64,000 nt of DNA from Allolobophora icterica (Eukaryota; Annelida; Clitellata; Crassiclitellata; Lumbricidae). Location: assembly GCA_963556255.1 (NCBI GenBank), contig OY744611.1, forward strand, positions 1,297,030-1,361,029, written 5' to 3'. Numbering within the stretch: position 1 is the first letter of the stretch; the number at the start of each line of letters is the position of its first letter. Below are positions 1 to 10,684 of the stretch, piece by piece. The position numbers were made by a program, and so were the translations under genes. The notes below the pieces were generated by a model. The model did not search any database and was not told the origin of the DNA. It worked only from the letters and a program-made list of their open reading frames with translations.

Positions 1-1125
1 GATGATGAAGGGGGGAATACTCAAATAAGTGGTTCAGCATCGAGAGGAGTGGCAGCGTCAGACGTTTGAACCTGACTGAAGTCAGAGAACCAGAAGAGAA
101 TCTCTTATGTGCTTTGTGCATATTTCATTTGTCAGTTTTAAATTATATCTACTCTGAAATGATATGATTTTTGCAAATTTAGAAACTTTTAGCTACTATT
201 GCAAACTTCTATGAAGATAAGAGATCTTGTAATTTCAAATTTCAAATTATTTTAGTAAACCTTTCATAGAATGATATACTTCTTAGCACATGTGTCGGGC
301 AATCATGTTTTCACACAGACCTGTAGGCCTAACGTTAATGGTTTTGGAAAGGTAAATTCTAAGCAGAAAATTCGTTAAAGAATTCCTGGAACTGTATCCT
401 TATTTCTAAATTGGAAGTGGTCACTCAACTACAAATGCAGAACAGCCATTCTGCTGTGATGAGCAACAGTCAAATTATATTCTGTATTTTAAAGTGCCAT
501 TAATAATGAGGTTTTACTGTTATTTTAGCAAGTACAGGAGGAAGACGAACAATATTCTGTTTGAACTTCAAAATGCGACAAGTTCTGCATCTCAGTAATC
601 TTGATCAGGAACACTACAGTGGATTTATACGACTACAACTTTGGCTATAGTCAACTACTTCATCTTCAGTTGAAATCAATCTGAACAATGGTTGAATAGC
701 TTTAGTATTTCGTCATTAAAATAACTACTATTGACAGATGAAACATGAACCCTTTCTCCAATGATCTGAAACGCAAGCTTATATGAAGTCGTCGATAATT
801 TGAGAAACTAGACACTGCTGGTGTATGACAACATCACTTCCAGATACAGTTGCAGAGAAATTTTACACAGGAAATCGCTTTGAAGTGCGTAACAAAACTT
901 ATGCTTCACAAATGCCATACAGTTTCCAACTTTATGCTCAAGGTGATCATCTGAGAGTTCTTCAAAGAACACATACTGGAGAAACACAGTGAATAGGCTG
1001 ATGTTGAATATCACAACCCAAACAGGAGAAAAAGAAAACAGTTTCCATATGTATGAGAAATCATTTAGTGAGGGTGTAATCTAAAAAAGCACATAAGACC
1101 CCATGCCAGTGAAATAGCAATACAC
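1..1125 (+). other. 5' leader of ZNF locus A with decayed finger remnants
   Basis: No intact gene seen. The stretch is homologous to the leaders of loci B (19009-19885), C (27120-28225) and D (35640-36645), for example the shared attcctggaactgt and gcaagtac..gaggaaga blocks. A pyrimidine-rich run ending in AG near 530 could be a 3' splice site. From about 880 the DNA resembles degraded C2H2 fingers with stops. It probably acts as 5' UTR or intron; the promoter and first exon are likely outside the window. Confidence 0.6.
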
Positions 1126-1758
1126 ATGCCAGTTATGTCAGAAAGAAACCATACTGGGGAAAAGCCACACAGGTGCGAGTTATTTCAGAAGACATTTCTT
1201 CAAGGTAATCATTTGAAAAGTCACATGAGAACCCATACTCCCAAAACACCATACAGGTGCAATATGTGTATGAAATCATTTGCTTTTCCTAGCGATATGA
1301 AAATCCACATGAGAACCCATACTGGCGAAAAACCATACAGTTGTCCTTTATGTCAAAAAGCATTTAGTACAGGTCGTCAAGTGAAAATGCATATGAGAAC
1401 CCATACTAGCGAGAAACCATATACATGTCAGTTATGTCAGAAATCATTTGTTATACATAGTAATCTGAAAACGCACATGAGAACCCATACTGGCGAAAAG
1501 CCATATAGGTGCCTGTTCTGTCAGAAATCATTTAATGAAGGTAGTCATCTTAAAACTCACATGAACACCCATACTAGCGAGAAACTATACAGGTCAAAAT
1601 ATTTTGGATGTGGTCTATGTGACGAATTGCTTGAAATAGAAAAAGAATTTCTAGACCATTGTTCTAGCCATCAATTTTCTCCACCTGACGATTTAGCTGC
1701 TGACCTGTGCTGCATTATAATTCCACATACTTTACAGATTGGAATAATTGTAATTTGA
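1126..1758 (+). CDS. C2H2 zinc-finger protein (locus A, short form)
   Basis: A 210-residue, presumably nuclear, DNA-binding protein. I see five tandem finger units joined by H-T-x-E-K linkers. The first is broken (C-E-L-F, second Cys lost) and the next four are intact C-x2-C-x12-H-x3-H. It then jumps to the family's C-terminal module: FGCGLCDELLEIEKEFLDHC, a C-x2-C-x12-H-x3-H finger with an acidic helix, followed by an SPPDDLAADLC tail. Loci B, C (first half) and D have a linker of roughly 120-150 residues between fingers and module; A lacks it, with the same junction as the 3' half of C. The reading frame also continues about 15 residues past the point where B and D stop. I chose the start at MPVMSERN because C and D share VPVMSERN. 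No KRAB, SCAN or BTB domain is visible. Expression is unknown. Confidence 0.8.
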   Translation: MPVMSERNHTGEKPHRCELFQKTFLQGNHLKSHMRTHTPKTPYRCNMCMKSFAFPSDMKIHMRTHTGEKPYSCPLCQKAFSTGRQVKMHMRTHTSEKPYTCQLCQKSFVIHSNLKTHMRTHTGEKPYRCLFCQKSFNEGSHLKTHMNTHTSEKLYRSKYFGCGLCDELLEIEKEFLDHCSSHQFSPPDDLAADLCCIIIPHTLQIGIIVI

Positions 1759-2078
1759 GATAAAAATGCTATAGAAGTGTTGGGATATCTAGGTGAATAG
1801 TTACTTTGTACCACTTTAATATCAGAATACCTAGACAGTAGGTATTCTGGTGTAGAGAATCCAGATATCCCTCATTGTAGGCACCACACCTAAGTTGTTG
1901 CCTTCTGTTCACATAATTATAAGACTGTCATCAAAACGAATTTTACGCTATAGTTACTAAAGACGCAGTAAAGTCTTTCGTTCTGGTTTTCACTACTTCA
2001 AAACTTTGTTGTTAAATATTAAATTTAGCTGTGCATATACTTCGGCTGGACTAGATATTTAAGAAAGCAGAACTGTGA
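1759..2078 (+). other. 3' UTR and flank of ZNF locus A
   Basis: Non-coding. It is homologous to the 3' flanks of B, C, D and (inverted) E, including the gaatacttag and gcaccacacctaag blocks. The poly(A) signal position reads agtaaa near 1967, where locus B has aataaa. Confidence 0.55.
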
Positions 2079-3339
2079 ATATTTTGTGAGACTGTTTTAT
2101 ACTGTTGATGCTCAATCTATTGTCGTTGCATTCATGATTTATTAAGTAACAAAATTAATTACCTTATTTTACTTAGATAGGACGATATGTTTGATCATGT
2201 AAAACGAAAGATAAATGTGTATTGTGTGATCAAGATCAAGCAGCAGATGCAATTGTGTTAAAGCAAACTTGCTGTGCACTGGATTGTACCAGTGGATATA
2301 CATATAATGGTTTAATAAGTTTCGTTATTGTAATTGTAGCTGAACATTTATATAGCCTAAGTTATGCCACACATCAGTACATTATGCAGAATTAGGCATT
2401 ATGTGTCCATGTCTTCTAGGATATCTCTAGCAAACAGATTACTGTAACTCACTTCTTATTGGCATCAATAAGTCATAAATGCTGACACTGCAGTGAGTTC
2501 TTTGTGATGATTTAAGATTGCATTAATGAATGACAAGGTAGTTACACAGATTTCGCATGCAGTGTGTACTAAGCACAGTAGTCAACGGTTAAGGAAAACA
2601 ACATTAGACTTCAAATTGTTGCATTAGCTTACTGTTCTCCAGAGGATTTGTTTAAAAAGCGAGTGACTATAGCTCAGATGAAGACATTTGTGAAAAGGTA
2701 GACTTCAGCTCTCATTCGCATAAGGATGATCAGCGGGCCTACAACTTATAAGTTTTATTCAGTTTCAGTTTGATTGTCCAATCTGCATAACTTTGCATTT
2801 AGAAGGTAAGGTCAGGTTAGGTAAGCTAAAATCTGGTAGAGTAAACGTAGGGTAAGGTAATGTAAGATGCTAATAAGGAAAGGTAAGATGATAGATAACA
2901 AATTTCAGGTTGAATCCAAAAGTTTAACGACATAAATTATAGATATTATAACCCAATATAGCCATCAATTCTACATAGCCATCAATTGGAAAAACTGCAC
3001 AATTCTCATATTATTATATATCTTGCTTGAGGACTAATTAACTGTAATCGGATTAACTTCCTTGTAATAGGCCTACATTTTACGAAGTGTTTACGAAGTG
3101 TTTAAGTGTTCTTTGCGGAAGTCGCAATATATTTTAAAGATGCCATTATCTATTTCAAACCTTCGAATATTTATAAATTTCTATAACATTTTAATTTATT
3201 TCCTTTTGGAGTAGGCTACCTTATTAGAACTTTTGTCGTAAGGTAAATAATCCTATTTATTTGCGAGCTAGCTTATGCAAGCTATAGCTTATCTAGCTTA
3301 TGCAAGCTAGCAAGTTCTTGCGTTCCTCATTCTTTGTTG

Positions 3340-3591
3340 GGTAATCCTGGGTTTTAGCGTCCGAAATTATTTTAATTGAAACGTTATAATACAATAAATA
3401 TTAATACAATAAATAATCATCGTTCATCCAACTTCTAATATCAGTAACATTTTCATCGAACATCCAGCTTCGAGTTCGAGCTATATTTTCATCAATCTTC
3501 CAACTTCTAGTTTAACTTTTACTAGGAAGTGTTTTCATCGCTCATGCATTGTAAATAATTTCGGACGCTAAAACCCAGGATTAGGCCTACC
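3340..3591. mobile_element. TIR element (MITE), copy 1
   Basis: Begins ggtaatcctgggttttagcg and ends with the inverted sequence, interrupted by a 6-bp ggccta insertion. The flanks are ctttgttg and ctttgttc (7 of 8), which fits a hAT-like 8-bp TSD. The interior consists of imperfect copies of a roughly 35-bp unit (ttttcatc..catccaacttctagttt). Same family as 14424-14675 and 42771-43183. No coding capacity. Confidence 0.7.
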
Positions 3592-4749
3592 CTTTGTTCG
3601 ACATTAAACTGACAACCGATTGGTATTTCTTTCAATATGGACGTTGATTGTGATATGAGGTGACGTTTGTTCTTCTGTAGATCCTAGTGCTTCCCGTTAG
3701 CTACCTCGAAGAAACAAACACCATAATTATGACACCAGCAATTACGAACTCAGACTATGAGGTACTACAGGGAAGTTGTTGAGAGTGCATATTATAATTG
3801 TTTGCTGTTGCAGTGACTATACATGTAGAGGAACATTAGGCATATGACAGTGGGTGGGTGATGGTGTTGGCGGAGGAATTGAGAATGTGTTTTAAAAGAA
3901 CAGTATGTAACTGATCTTCTGGATATTGACCTGATTACGAATTGGTTCTCCTGTGCCGCCGGTTGATGCCTTATGTATTAGACACCGGCGTAATAAAAGT
4001 TACTAATTGTAATTATGGAAGAAGTAAGGACGTGGGCAGATATAGCAAGAGGTGCACGTCTGGCGAATCTGTATGGTAGATCAACTTTTAAGTAGAGCCT
4101 TTTCTTACTTGGAGATTATGATAATTAGCACGGTTGAGATGGTGGGTTACAGGTATTGCATATTGCCATAATGAGATATCAATGGTCACTATTTAGCCAC
4201 TTTCTGTTCACTTCTTTCTTACTAGTGTTACATGAGTGTCTATATAGTAATTTTAGAAATAGGATTATAAATTTACCTGCGGCTTTTAGAAGGTCAACAT
4301 CTATTCGCTAGATGACAGGATGTACCTTCAAAAATTCAGCTTACCTTTCCATTTTAGCGAACCACTATAATCTTTCGCCATTTTGTGCTGATGACTGTAG
4401 AAACCAGGTTATAGGGAAATTCAACTTTAACGTCAAATCTGGTTAGATTCCAAAACTTTGCTTTAATTTAGTGGAAAACACATTTAGTACGAAATAATTG
4501 CTAATCTTATAGTTTGAGATTAATGTTTTTTCTCCTGAGGGGATAGTTGGAAAGTAATTCCGACGTCCATCTGGAGGGGGTCCATAGAGTAGTGGTAACA
4601 ACACTGGCGTGAAGAGCAGCAGGTAGCGGGATCGCTTCCCACAACCCTCCCAAAGGTCCACTCATAGTTTATAGATTTTTTTTTGCCCCGGGGTATCAAG
4701 GATCCCCAGGTAGGTAAAAAAATTGTCCGGAGACATATATAAAAAGAAA

Positions 4750-4830
<81 letters not shown>
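4750..4830. repeat. (ATT)n microsatellite
   Basis: About 27 uninterrupted ATT units; the equivalent array in copy 2 (15836-15888) has about 17-18. Confidence 0.95.
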
Positions 4831-4832
<2 letters not shown>

Positions 4833-5029
4833 ATTAGACCAATAAATGCAGGCCTCCATTTGAATAGGCGCTTACAGACCGTGATAGCACGAGATTTCTA
4901 ATAGATGTCGCTAGACGGAGTTTCTTGTCATGCACTGTTCTTTAAAGCATGTACCTTTATTGGTCTAATACTAGTTGCTCAATATGCGTAAATAAATAGT
5001 GTAAACTCGGGTAATTGCCATCTAAGTAG

Positions 5030-5545
5030 GTAAGTAAGTAAGTATATTCTTTAATAAACGCTAGCAAGCGCAAAGCGCTTTACATACAATTTTACACGAA
5101 GAGGAAAGAAAAATATAGCAGTAATAATGACGTTAGATCATAAATGAAATAATAGCAACAGAGCCTAACTGTACAGCATCCTACCCAGGAAACCTCGTCG
5201 GATAAGGGAGTCAAATCTATGGAGAATCAGATTATGGGAACGAGGGCGCAAATCATACCCAGTCTTTAGAACAGGAGGTAGAAGGTCATGGAGGAGGTGA
5301 CGAGGGTTTTTGAGAATGTTATTAAAGAGATCACGATCATCTTTTTTGAAGAGGTCCTCAAAAGTAGGAAAAGAAGGAGGGAGGTAGCCAAGACGAACCA
5401 ACTTACGGATAATTGCGCCCAAATGATCAAGTTCCTGCTTGTTGGCAAAGCCTAACCATACCTGGGAACAGTACAGCATATGGTTGACAGTGGTAGCCCG
5501 TATTACATCATGAAGCCTGGGGCCCGAGTGCCCATGAGAAATCAA
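5030..5545 (-). pseudogene. LINE reverse-transcriptase 3' fragment (copy 1)
   Basis: A minus-strand frame of 126 residues (5165-5545) reads like the C-terminal end of a non-LTR retrotransposon ORF2, with a pattern such as TVNHMLYCSQVWLGFANKQE, a DLFKKDDRDLFNNIL stretch, and a terminal DSLIRRGFLGRM. Its 3' UTR ends in a TTAC-type simple repeat (about 5028-5042), typical of LINE tails. It is 5'-truncated at the minisatellite starting at 5568. Clade uncertain. The same fragment occurs at 16197-16710. Confidence 0.65.
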
Positions 5546-5567
5546 GATACGATCAGTCTTGTTGTCA

Positions 5568-5702
5568 AGACCTTAAACCTCAAGACCAAGACCAAGACCT
5601 TGAACCTCAAGACCAAGACCTTGAACCTCGAGACCAAGACCAAGACGTTGAACCTCGAGACCAAGACCAAGACCTTGAACCTCGAGACCAAGACCAAGAC
5701 CC
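5568..5702. repeat. Minisatellite (accttgaacctcgagaccaag)n
   Basis: Imperfect tandem units of about 21-27 bp. The matching array in copy 2 (16732-16861) differs by about one unit. The open frame across it comes from the repeat. Confidence 0.85.
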
Positions 5703-5957
5703 AAAAAATTGATATCAAGTCAAGACTCTTCTAAAAATTGTCAATGAATTTTTTTTAAACTCAGTTTGTGTTATTTTAAATCACATAATATGTGACATAT
5801 TGTGAAATAAAAGAAATAGATCACCATTACACATGATGTTTAAAAAAGTTTATTTTCTTCTTTTTTCTATAAAAACTGCACTTCTTCCTCTTTTTCTCCT
5901 CCTTCTTCTTCCTCCTCCTCCTCCTCCTTTTTCTTCATCTTCTTCTTCCTGTTCCTC

Positions 5958-6345
5958 TTCTTCTCCTTTTTCTTGAGTGTTCTGCCAGTAAACATAACCA
6001 GGAATGAAGCGATGCCATTCTCTATTTTGTGTTTTTTCCTTAATTCCTGTATATCCTCATCCGTTTCCTTTTTCCAACATCCAGTATGGCATCTTATTTC
6101 TTATCTTCCTGGTGGTTTCTTCCCTTCAGTTCCTTCTCCAAGCACTTTCCTCAGGAGCAAATTTCAATATAGTGTGTGCCCAGTCCAGTTCATTTGTCTC
6201 CTCTTTACTGTGTTGATCATTGACCTCTCCATTTGCAGAAGTTGCAACACCTCGTTTGTTTTATAGTCGCTCGAGCTGATCTTGACCAGTTTTCACCATA
6301 GCCACATTTCAAATGCCTCGAGCTTCTCAATTTCTGCCTTCCCAA
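5958..6345 (-). pseudogene. LINE ORF2 C-terminal remnant, antisense (copy 1)
   Basis: The reverse strand around 6345-6180 encodes a recognisable endonuclease/RT C-terminal signature (EIEKLEAFEMWLW, a stop, then KLVKISSSDYKTNEVLQLL and ERSMINTVKRRQMNW). The in-frame stop and lack of flanking domains mark it as dead. A polypyrimidine run (5870-5970) lies on its 3' side. The same remnant is at about 17114-17500. Confidence 0.65.
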
Positions 6346-7448
6346 ATAGTGTCACGCTGCATCTGGGCTTTTTACCTAAGTTCTCTTTTTTTAGATAGAG
6401 ATTCAGTCTTCCTCTGAAAAGCTCTCACATGTGGAATCAGCTGTTATTAAACTTCTGATATAAAAAAACTGGTTGATCACCGTCGATGACAATAGTTATT
6501 GCTTTTCCTTCGTATTTACTCAGTCTCATCATTCTTTGTTTTCGTTCTACTTTCCTCATACTATATTCTGCAGATCTTTTGTTCAGGGCATTCATTATTA
6601 TCTATAGCAAGCATTAATACCTGGAATACCATTGCCTGGTTAGCTGCAATTCTTATGCCCTTCATCAGACTCCTCCCCAACCTTTACTCTATCTTCCAAA
6701 TATTCAAGCACTTCAGATTTTCTGGCAACTCCCTGATTCAGCGTATAGACTCGCCAGAACTGCACCTGTTGCTACACGTCTTGCTGACAAGCATAATTCT
6801 GTCTCCATTTCTTTTGATGCTGGTGACTCAATCTCAAGCAATCCTTTCCAGCAGCAGCGCGACTCAGGACTGTCTGTTGGTCATTCGCTAATATAACTGG
6901 TGAAGTCTTCTCCCATCTCATCTCTCCGAGTCTCAGGATCTGCATTCGTGCTCTTCTCATTTCACTGATTACTCTTGCTAACTTCCAAGCTCCGAGAGTA
7001 TTCCTAGTTCCTATCCTGAGATGATATTGTTTTCGACAGGAGTTTCACTGGTGGACAACCCAGTTACCTTTCCTACCAAATATGACGCTTGTTATATATA
7101 GATAGAGATAATGATTTCCCGTGGCCTTCCTCCCGGCGTGTTTTACAAGACCCATTTCCAAGCGTTGATGTTTTTCATCGTCCGTCCTTCTGGCTGTTTG
7201 GAGTCGAAAAATGGGACATCAAGAGTCTTTTAAAGCCTCTGATGTTCAACTACCCCTTGCCACATGCAAGTGGTCCTCCTGTGCAAGCAAAGTGTGTATG
7301 GTGGACGACCGAGTTCTTGCCGGGATATGCAAGTACCCAATGGCAAAGAACCAGAAGGATGGACGATGAAGCTACACATAAGCTATTGCATTTTATTAAA
7401 TGGCAAGAGAAACCGAAATTCTGTCCCTTTTATCTCTGGTCTTTTATG
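6346..7448. other. Flank without recognised gene (copy 1)
   Basis: Several open frames exist on both strands, but none resembles a known family. 6945-7260 is homologous to 35280-35660 upstream of ZNF D, so this is decayed 5' flank of a ZNF locus. Confidence 0.5.
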
Positions 7449-7629
7449 CAGGGGCGGCGCCAGACACTTTTTGCAACCAGGGCATGGCCAGGGCAGTCAT
7501 ACAAGTAACCAGTGCAGAGGGCGAATTATGGAGAGCGCGGTATAGTGCGAGCCTAAATGTTGACCATATAAGATCGCGCTACCGAGCATGCCATAAATTG
7601 CCCCTAGCACTACTATAGTTGTCTATAGT
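7449..7629 (+). mobile_element. hAT-type MITE, 5' part, cut by the LTR element
   Basis: Starts caggggcggcgccagac after cttttatg, exactly as in the complete copy at 18605-19008. Sequence matching that copy stops at 7629, where the LTR begins. Confidence 0.8.
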
Positions 7630-8357
7630 TGTCGCGTGAGGAGATCGACAACAACGACGAGATGGCATCATCATTATGATGTAAGCGTCGTTGCCGGTCG
7701 AGATAGGATGATGACGGACGAAAAGCCAGTCTCCACTTGGGCGACAATGAAGGCAGCGAGGCCCAGGTGTAATCGGACACCACACAGCCAAGGTGTAATA
7801 GGACACCTCGCGGCTATGGTGTAACCAGACACCGCCCGCGCTGCAGGCGAGCGACGACCCGCGTATCGAGGAGCAATCTGACACTAATTGACGATAGCTT
7901 GACGTGGGGAGGGGGGCTGACTGATGCACGCTGGAGTTCCTACTTAACAGAAGGGAACGGAGAACACGGGACTTGTACTGCTGACGAACGCGACGTGTGA
8001 ACATCGGTCGAGCGAGAAACATCGGGAGGAACGACCAGCGGGGCGGCAGAGTATTAGTCCGTCAGATTCAGAGACTGACGCGAAAGAACGATCTGTAGTT
8101 AGGCTGTACGAAGCAACATTTGAGATAGTCCGATTTAATATCTAAACGCTTTAATACTACGTGGAAGTTCCCGTAGAGTTAGTATATATATATTTGTTTC
8201 TTTAATTAAATTCATTTATTAATTAAACAAAGTTCGTCGTGAATCTTCTATAGAAAAGTTAGGCACGTTAAATAAAAGTGCAAGTAAAAGAACAAGCAAT
8301 CGAGGGTCGACATCAACACACGGCAAACGACCGACAGGGAAACCTTCGATTGCGACA
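7630..8357 (+). repeat. 5' LTR of gypsy-type retrotransposon
   Basis: 728 bp with terminal inverted TGTCGC...GCGACA. A TATA-like run is at about 8180 and an aataaa at about 8270. The first 176 bp match the truncated 3' LTR (12982-13157) with one difference that I can see, so the insertion is young. Confidence 0.88.
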
Positions 8358-8358
8358 T

Positions 8359-8375
8359 TGGCGCAGTCGACAGGG
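8359..8375 (+). promoter_or_regulatory. Primer binding site
   Basis: tggcgcagtcgacaggg starts two bases after the LTR end, the normal place for a tRNA-primed minus-strand start. I do not assign the tRNA. Confidence 0.7.
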
Positions 8376-8884
8376 TTTTCAACTGAAGACGTCACGACGA
8401 AGAGCGGAACCGGAAACGGAAAAGAGGAATCTCAACAGATCGGGACCAGCGGCGAATACAACCCTTCGCAACTGGAGAAATCGAGTGCCGGACTCCGGAG
8501 ACGAAGGACTCGAAGGAACCGACAGCAACAGGCAAGGACGAGGAACAAGAGCGCCAACGGACGACCGACCATCGCTAGCAACGACGGACGGGAGTGGCAA
8601 CGGAGGACAGCGGATCAGCCAAGATACCAAAAGACGGAACACGCTCGACGTATCAGAGGGTAAGTCCTTACTGGTAGTCGTGGTAATCTGTGAGGTTGCG
8701 GTTGAGGTCTGGATGAGGATTGGTGTGCGAATAGCCGAGGCTTTTGCGTAGCTCCTTTTGCTCAGTTCTGTTCTTGTTGTATTTGTGGTAGAATTTTAGG
8801 ACGTTGTTTTCTTTGATTTCTGACCAACGGTGACTCTCCTCTAACTTACTTATCTTTTTCTATTAGTGAGCGGACTGTTGGGAG
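8376..8884 (+). other. Retrotransposon leader with candidate intron
   Basis: Untranslated stretch before gag. A consensus donor GTAAGT starts at 8660, and a pyrimidine tract with ctaac ends in tattag at 8866, 18 bases before the gag ATG. This suggests a roughly 207-bp intron in the leader. No convincing gene is seen. Confidence 0.45.
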
Positions 8885-10684
8885 ATGGATAAGTTGTCGG
8901 TAGGGAAAAGAGTGAGGGTGCAGAACATGCCCCGTCACAGACTAGTCGCATATCTGATAAAGATGGGACTAGGAGAGGAGGAATTGGGTTCCATGAGTAC
9001 GGGCCAGCTCCAAGAGGCGAGTGCTGAAATAATTGTGTCTGGACGGGAAACCCCGCCAGAAGTAAGTGAGGAAGTAAGCACGGGTAGCATAGAAAGTAGT
9101 ATCGATTCGGCAGCGCAAACGCAGGTATACGAATTAAAACGCTTAAAATACGAGAGAGAGGAAGCCGCAAGGCTGAGAGAGGAAGCGGAGAGAAGAGAGA
9201 GAAGAGAGGAAGAGAAAGAGAGGAGAAGAGAAGAGAAAGAAGAAAGACTGAGGAGAGAAGAAAAAGAGGAAGCGGAGAAGCAGCGAAGAGAAGAGAAAGA
9301 GGAAGCAGAGAAGCTCAGACTGCTTGAGGAGAAGCGGGCTGAGAGGCTGAGAAGAGAAGCGAGAGAGGAAGCAGAAGGAGGAAGGCTTCGTGAGGAGAAG
9401 CAGAGAAGGGAAGAGAGAGAGGAAGCCGAGAGGCGGAGAAGAGAAGCGAGAGAGGAAGCAGAAGGAGTAAGGCTTCGTGAGGAGAAGCAGAGAAGGGAAG
9501 AGAGAGAGGAAGCCGAGAGGCTGAGAAGAGAAGCAAGAGAGGAAGCAGAAGGAGTAAGGCTGCGTGAGGAGAAGCGGAGAAGGGAAGAGAGAGAGGAAGC
9601 TGAGAAGCTCAGGCTTCAGGAGGAGAAGCGGAGGAGAGAAGAAAAGGAGGAGGCAGAGAAGAGAGAGAAGGAGGTCCGAGAGGAAAGGGACGCAGAGAGG
9701 AGACTCAGAGACGAAAGGGACTATAACTTGAGGCATTCGGTCGTAGGACGAATGAAAACGTATAGTGAAAGCTTGCGAGGACTCTTACCGAGATTCCCCA
9801 GCGACCATGCGCAAATCCCTGGTTTCTTTGTGCATTGCGAAAGGTTATTCGACTCTTGCGCTGTCCCGGACGACCTTCGAAGCAGATTACTCTTGACCTG
9901 TCTAGATAATCAGGCCAGAGCACTGACGGCCAGACTCACACAAGAGGAGCTTGATAATTACGGGAAGCTAAAAACCTTCTTGTTGAAAGAGTTCAAAGTG
10001 AGCGCAGTCTCTTTACGAGAGCGATTCATGAACGCAAAAAAGGCGGTAGATGAATCATACACAACATTAGCTTCGAGACTGCATAATTTACTTTCTTACT
10101 ATCTGCAAGATCGCAAGGCAATGACGTTTGATGAGGTTACAAGCCTCTTGATTGCAGATAAAATGAAAGAAATGTTGCCCAGAGGATGTTTGAATTTCAT
10201 CCTCAGTCAAGAGCAACAGAATTGGTTAGGGCACAAAGAGTTAGCTGCAGCGGCTGACACTTACGTCGCCACACACCCTTGGGAAAGTGACTATACGAAG
10301 CATAGTCTAAGCACGGGTAAGACGGAGGCTCGCTATGCGAAAGCGCCAGCACCTCCTCAGACGACAGCTAAACAGACGGACACGTGGACTGACCGACCGG
10401 GAGGGACACAGACAAATAACAGGACAGACGGACGTCCAACCCCCGACGAGATTAGAAAGCGTGGCCTTTGTTTCCTATGCTTTTCTCCAGACCACAGAGC
10501 TAAACTGTGTTCGAAGAACAAACAAACTAAAAGCAAGCAGGTGAGCGCGTGTGCGGTCCAGCCAACCGTGACCAGAGCTCAAGGCAGACAGGCAGACAGA
10601 CAAAGCGAGACGCGACAAGACGGGCCGCCATTGATACAAGAGATAGAACAGCATGCATTGCCGACAAAAGCCGGATTGCATTGA
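8885..10684 (+). CDS. LTR retrotransposon Gag
   Basis: 599 residues. Residues about 75-280 form a very long charged coiled coil made of repeated E-E-x-x-R-R units; the DNA repeats too. Residues about 290-455 look like a retrotransposon capsid domain (Cys-poor, helical, with the RERFMNAK and DRKAMTFDEV stretches). At about 526-540 is a CCHC zinc knuckle, C-F-L-C-x4-H-x4-C, which would bind RNA. Gag packages the element RNA in cytoplasmic particles. The frame is open throughout. Its last 32 bases overlap the start of the pol frame, so Pol may be made by frameshifting or reinitiation. The coiled coil is unusually long for a gypsy Gag. Confidence 0.85.
   Translation: MDKLSVGKRVRVQNMPRHRLVAYLIKMGLGEEELGSMSTGQLQEASAEIIVSGRETPPEVSEEVSTGSIESSIDSAAQTQVYELKRLKYEREEAARLREEAERRERREEEKERRREEKEERLRREEKEEAEKQRREEKEEAEKLRLLEEKRAERLRREAREEAEGGRLREEKQRREEREEAERRRREAREEAEGVRLREEKQRREEREEAERLRREAREEAEGVRLREEKRRREEREEAEKLRLQEEKRRREEKEEAEKREKEVREERDAERRLRDERDYNLRHSVVGRMKTYSESLRGLLPRFPSDHAQIPGFFVHCERLFDSCAVPDDLRSRLLLTCLDNQARALTARLTQEELDNYGKLKTFLLKEFKVSAVSLRERFMNAKKAVDESYTTLASRLHNLLSYYLQDRKAMTFDEVTSLLIADKMKEMLPRGCLNFILSQEQQNWLGHKELAAAADTYVATHPWESDYTKHSLSTGKTEARYAKAPAPPQTTAKQTDTWTDRPGGTQTNNRTDGRPTPDEIRKRGLCFLCFSPDHRAKLCSKNKQTKSKQVSACAVQPTVTRAQGRQADRQSETRQDGPPLIQEIEQHALPTKAGLH

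Larger units (their letters stand above)
2079..7629. repeat. Long direct repeat, copy 1 (about 5.55 kb)
   Basis: Near-identical to 13165-18785, starting at atattttgtgagactg and ending at tctatagt. It carries ZNF 3' flank, a TIR element, an ATT microsatellite, LINE fragments, a minisatellite, and then the 5' flank of the next ZNF locus. Differences I see: ATT repeat length, minisatellite unit number, scattered single bases, and about 100 bp near 4840 that is present in copy 2 but missing here. 2079-3339 and 3600-4749 hold no gene that I recognise. Confidence 0.9.

Noticed and set aside
4662..4859. Poly-Ile frame
   Set aside because: Translation of the ATT microsatellite.
5480..5734. Frame with repeated TLNLKTK units
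   Set aside because: Reading of a minisatellite; unit number differs between the two copies, and nothing else supports a gene.
9143..9736. Minus-strand 197-codon frame rich in Leu/Ser/Phe
   Set aside because: It is the complement of the E/R-rich Gag coiled coil; composition only.
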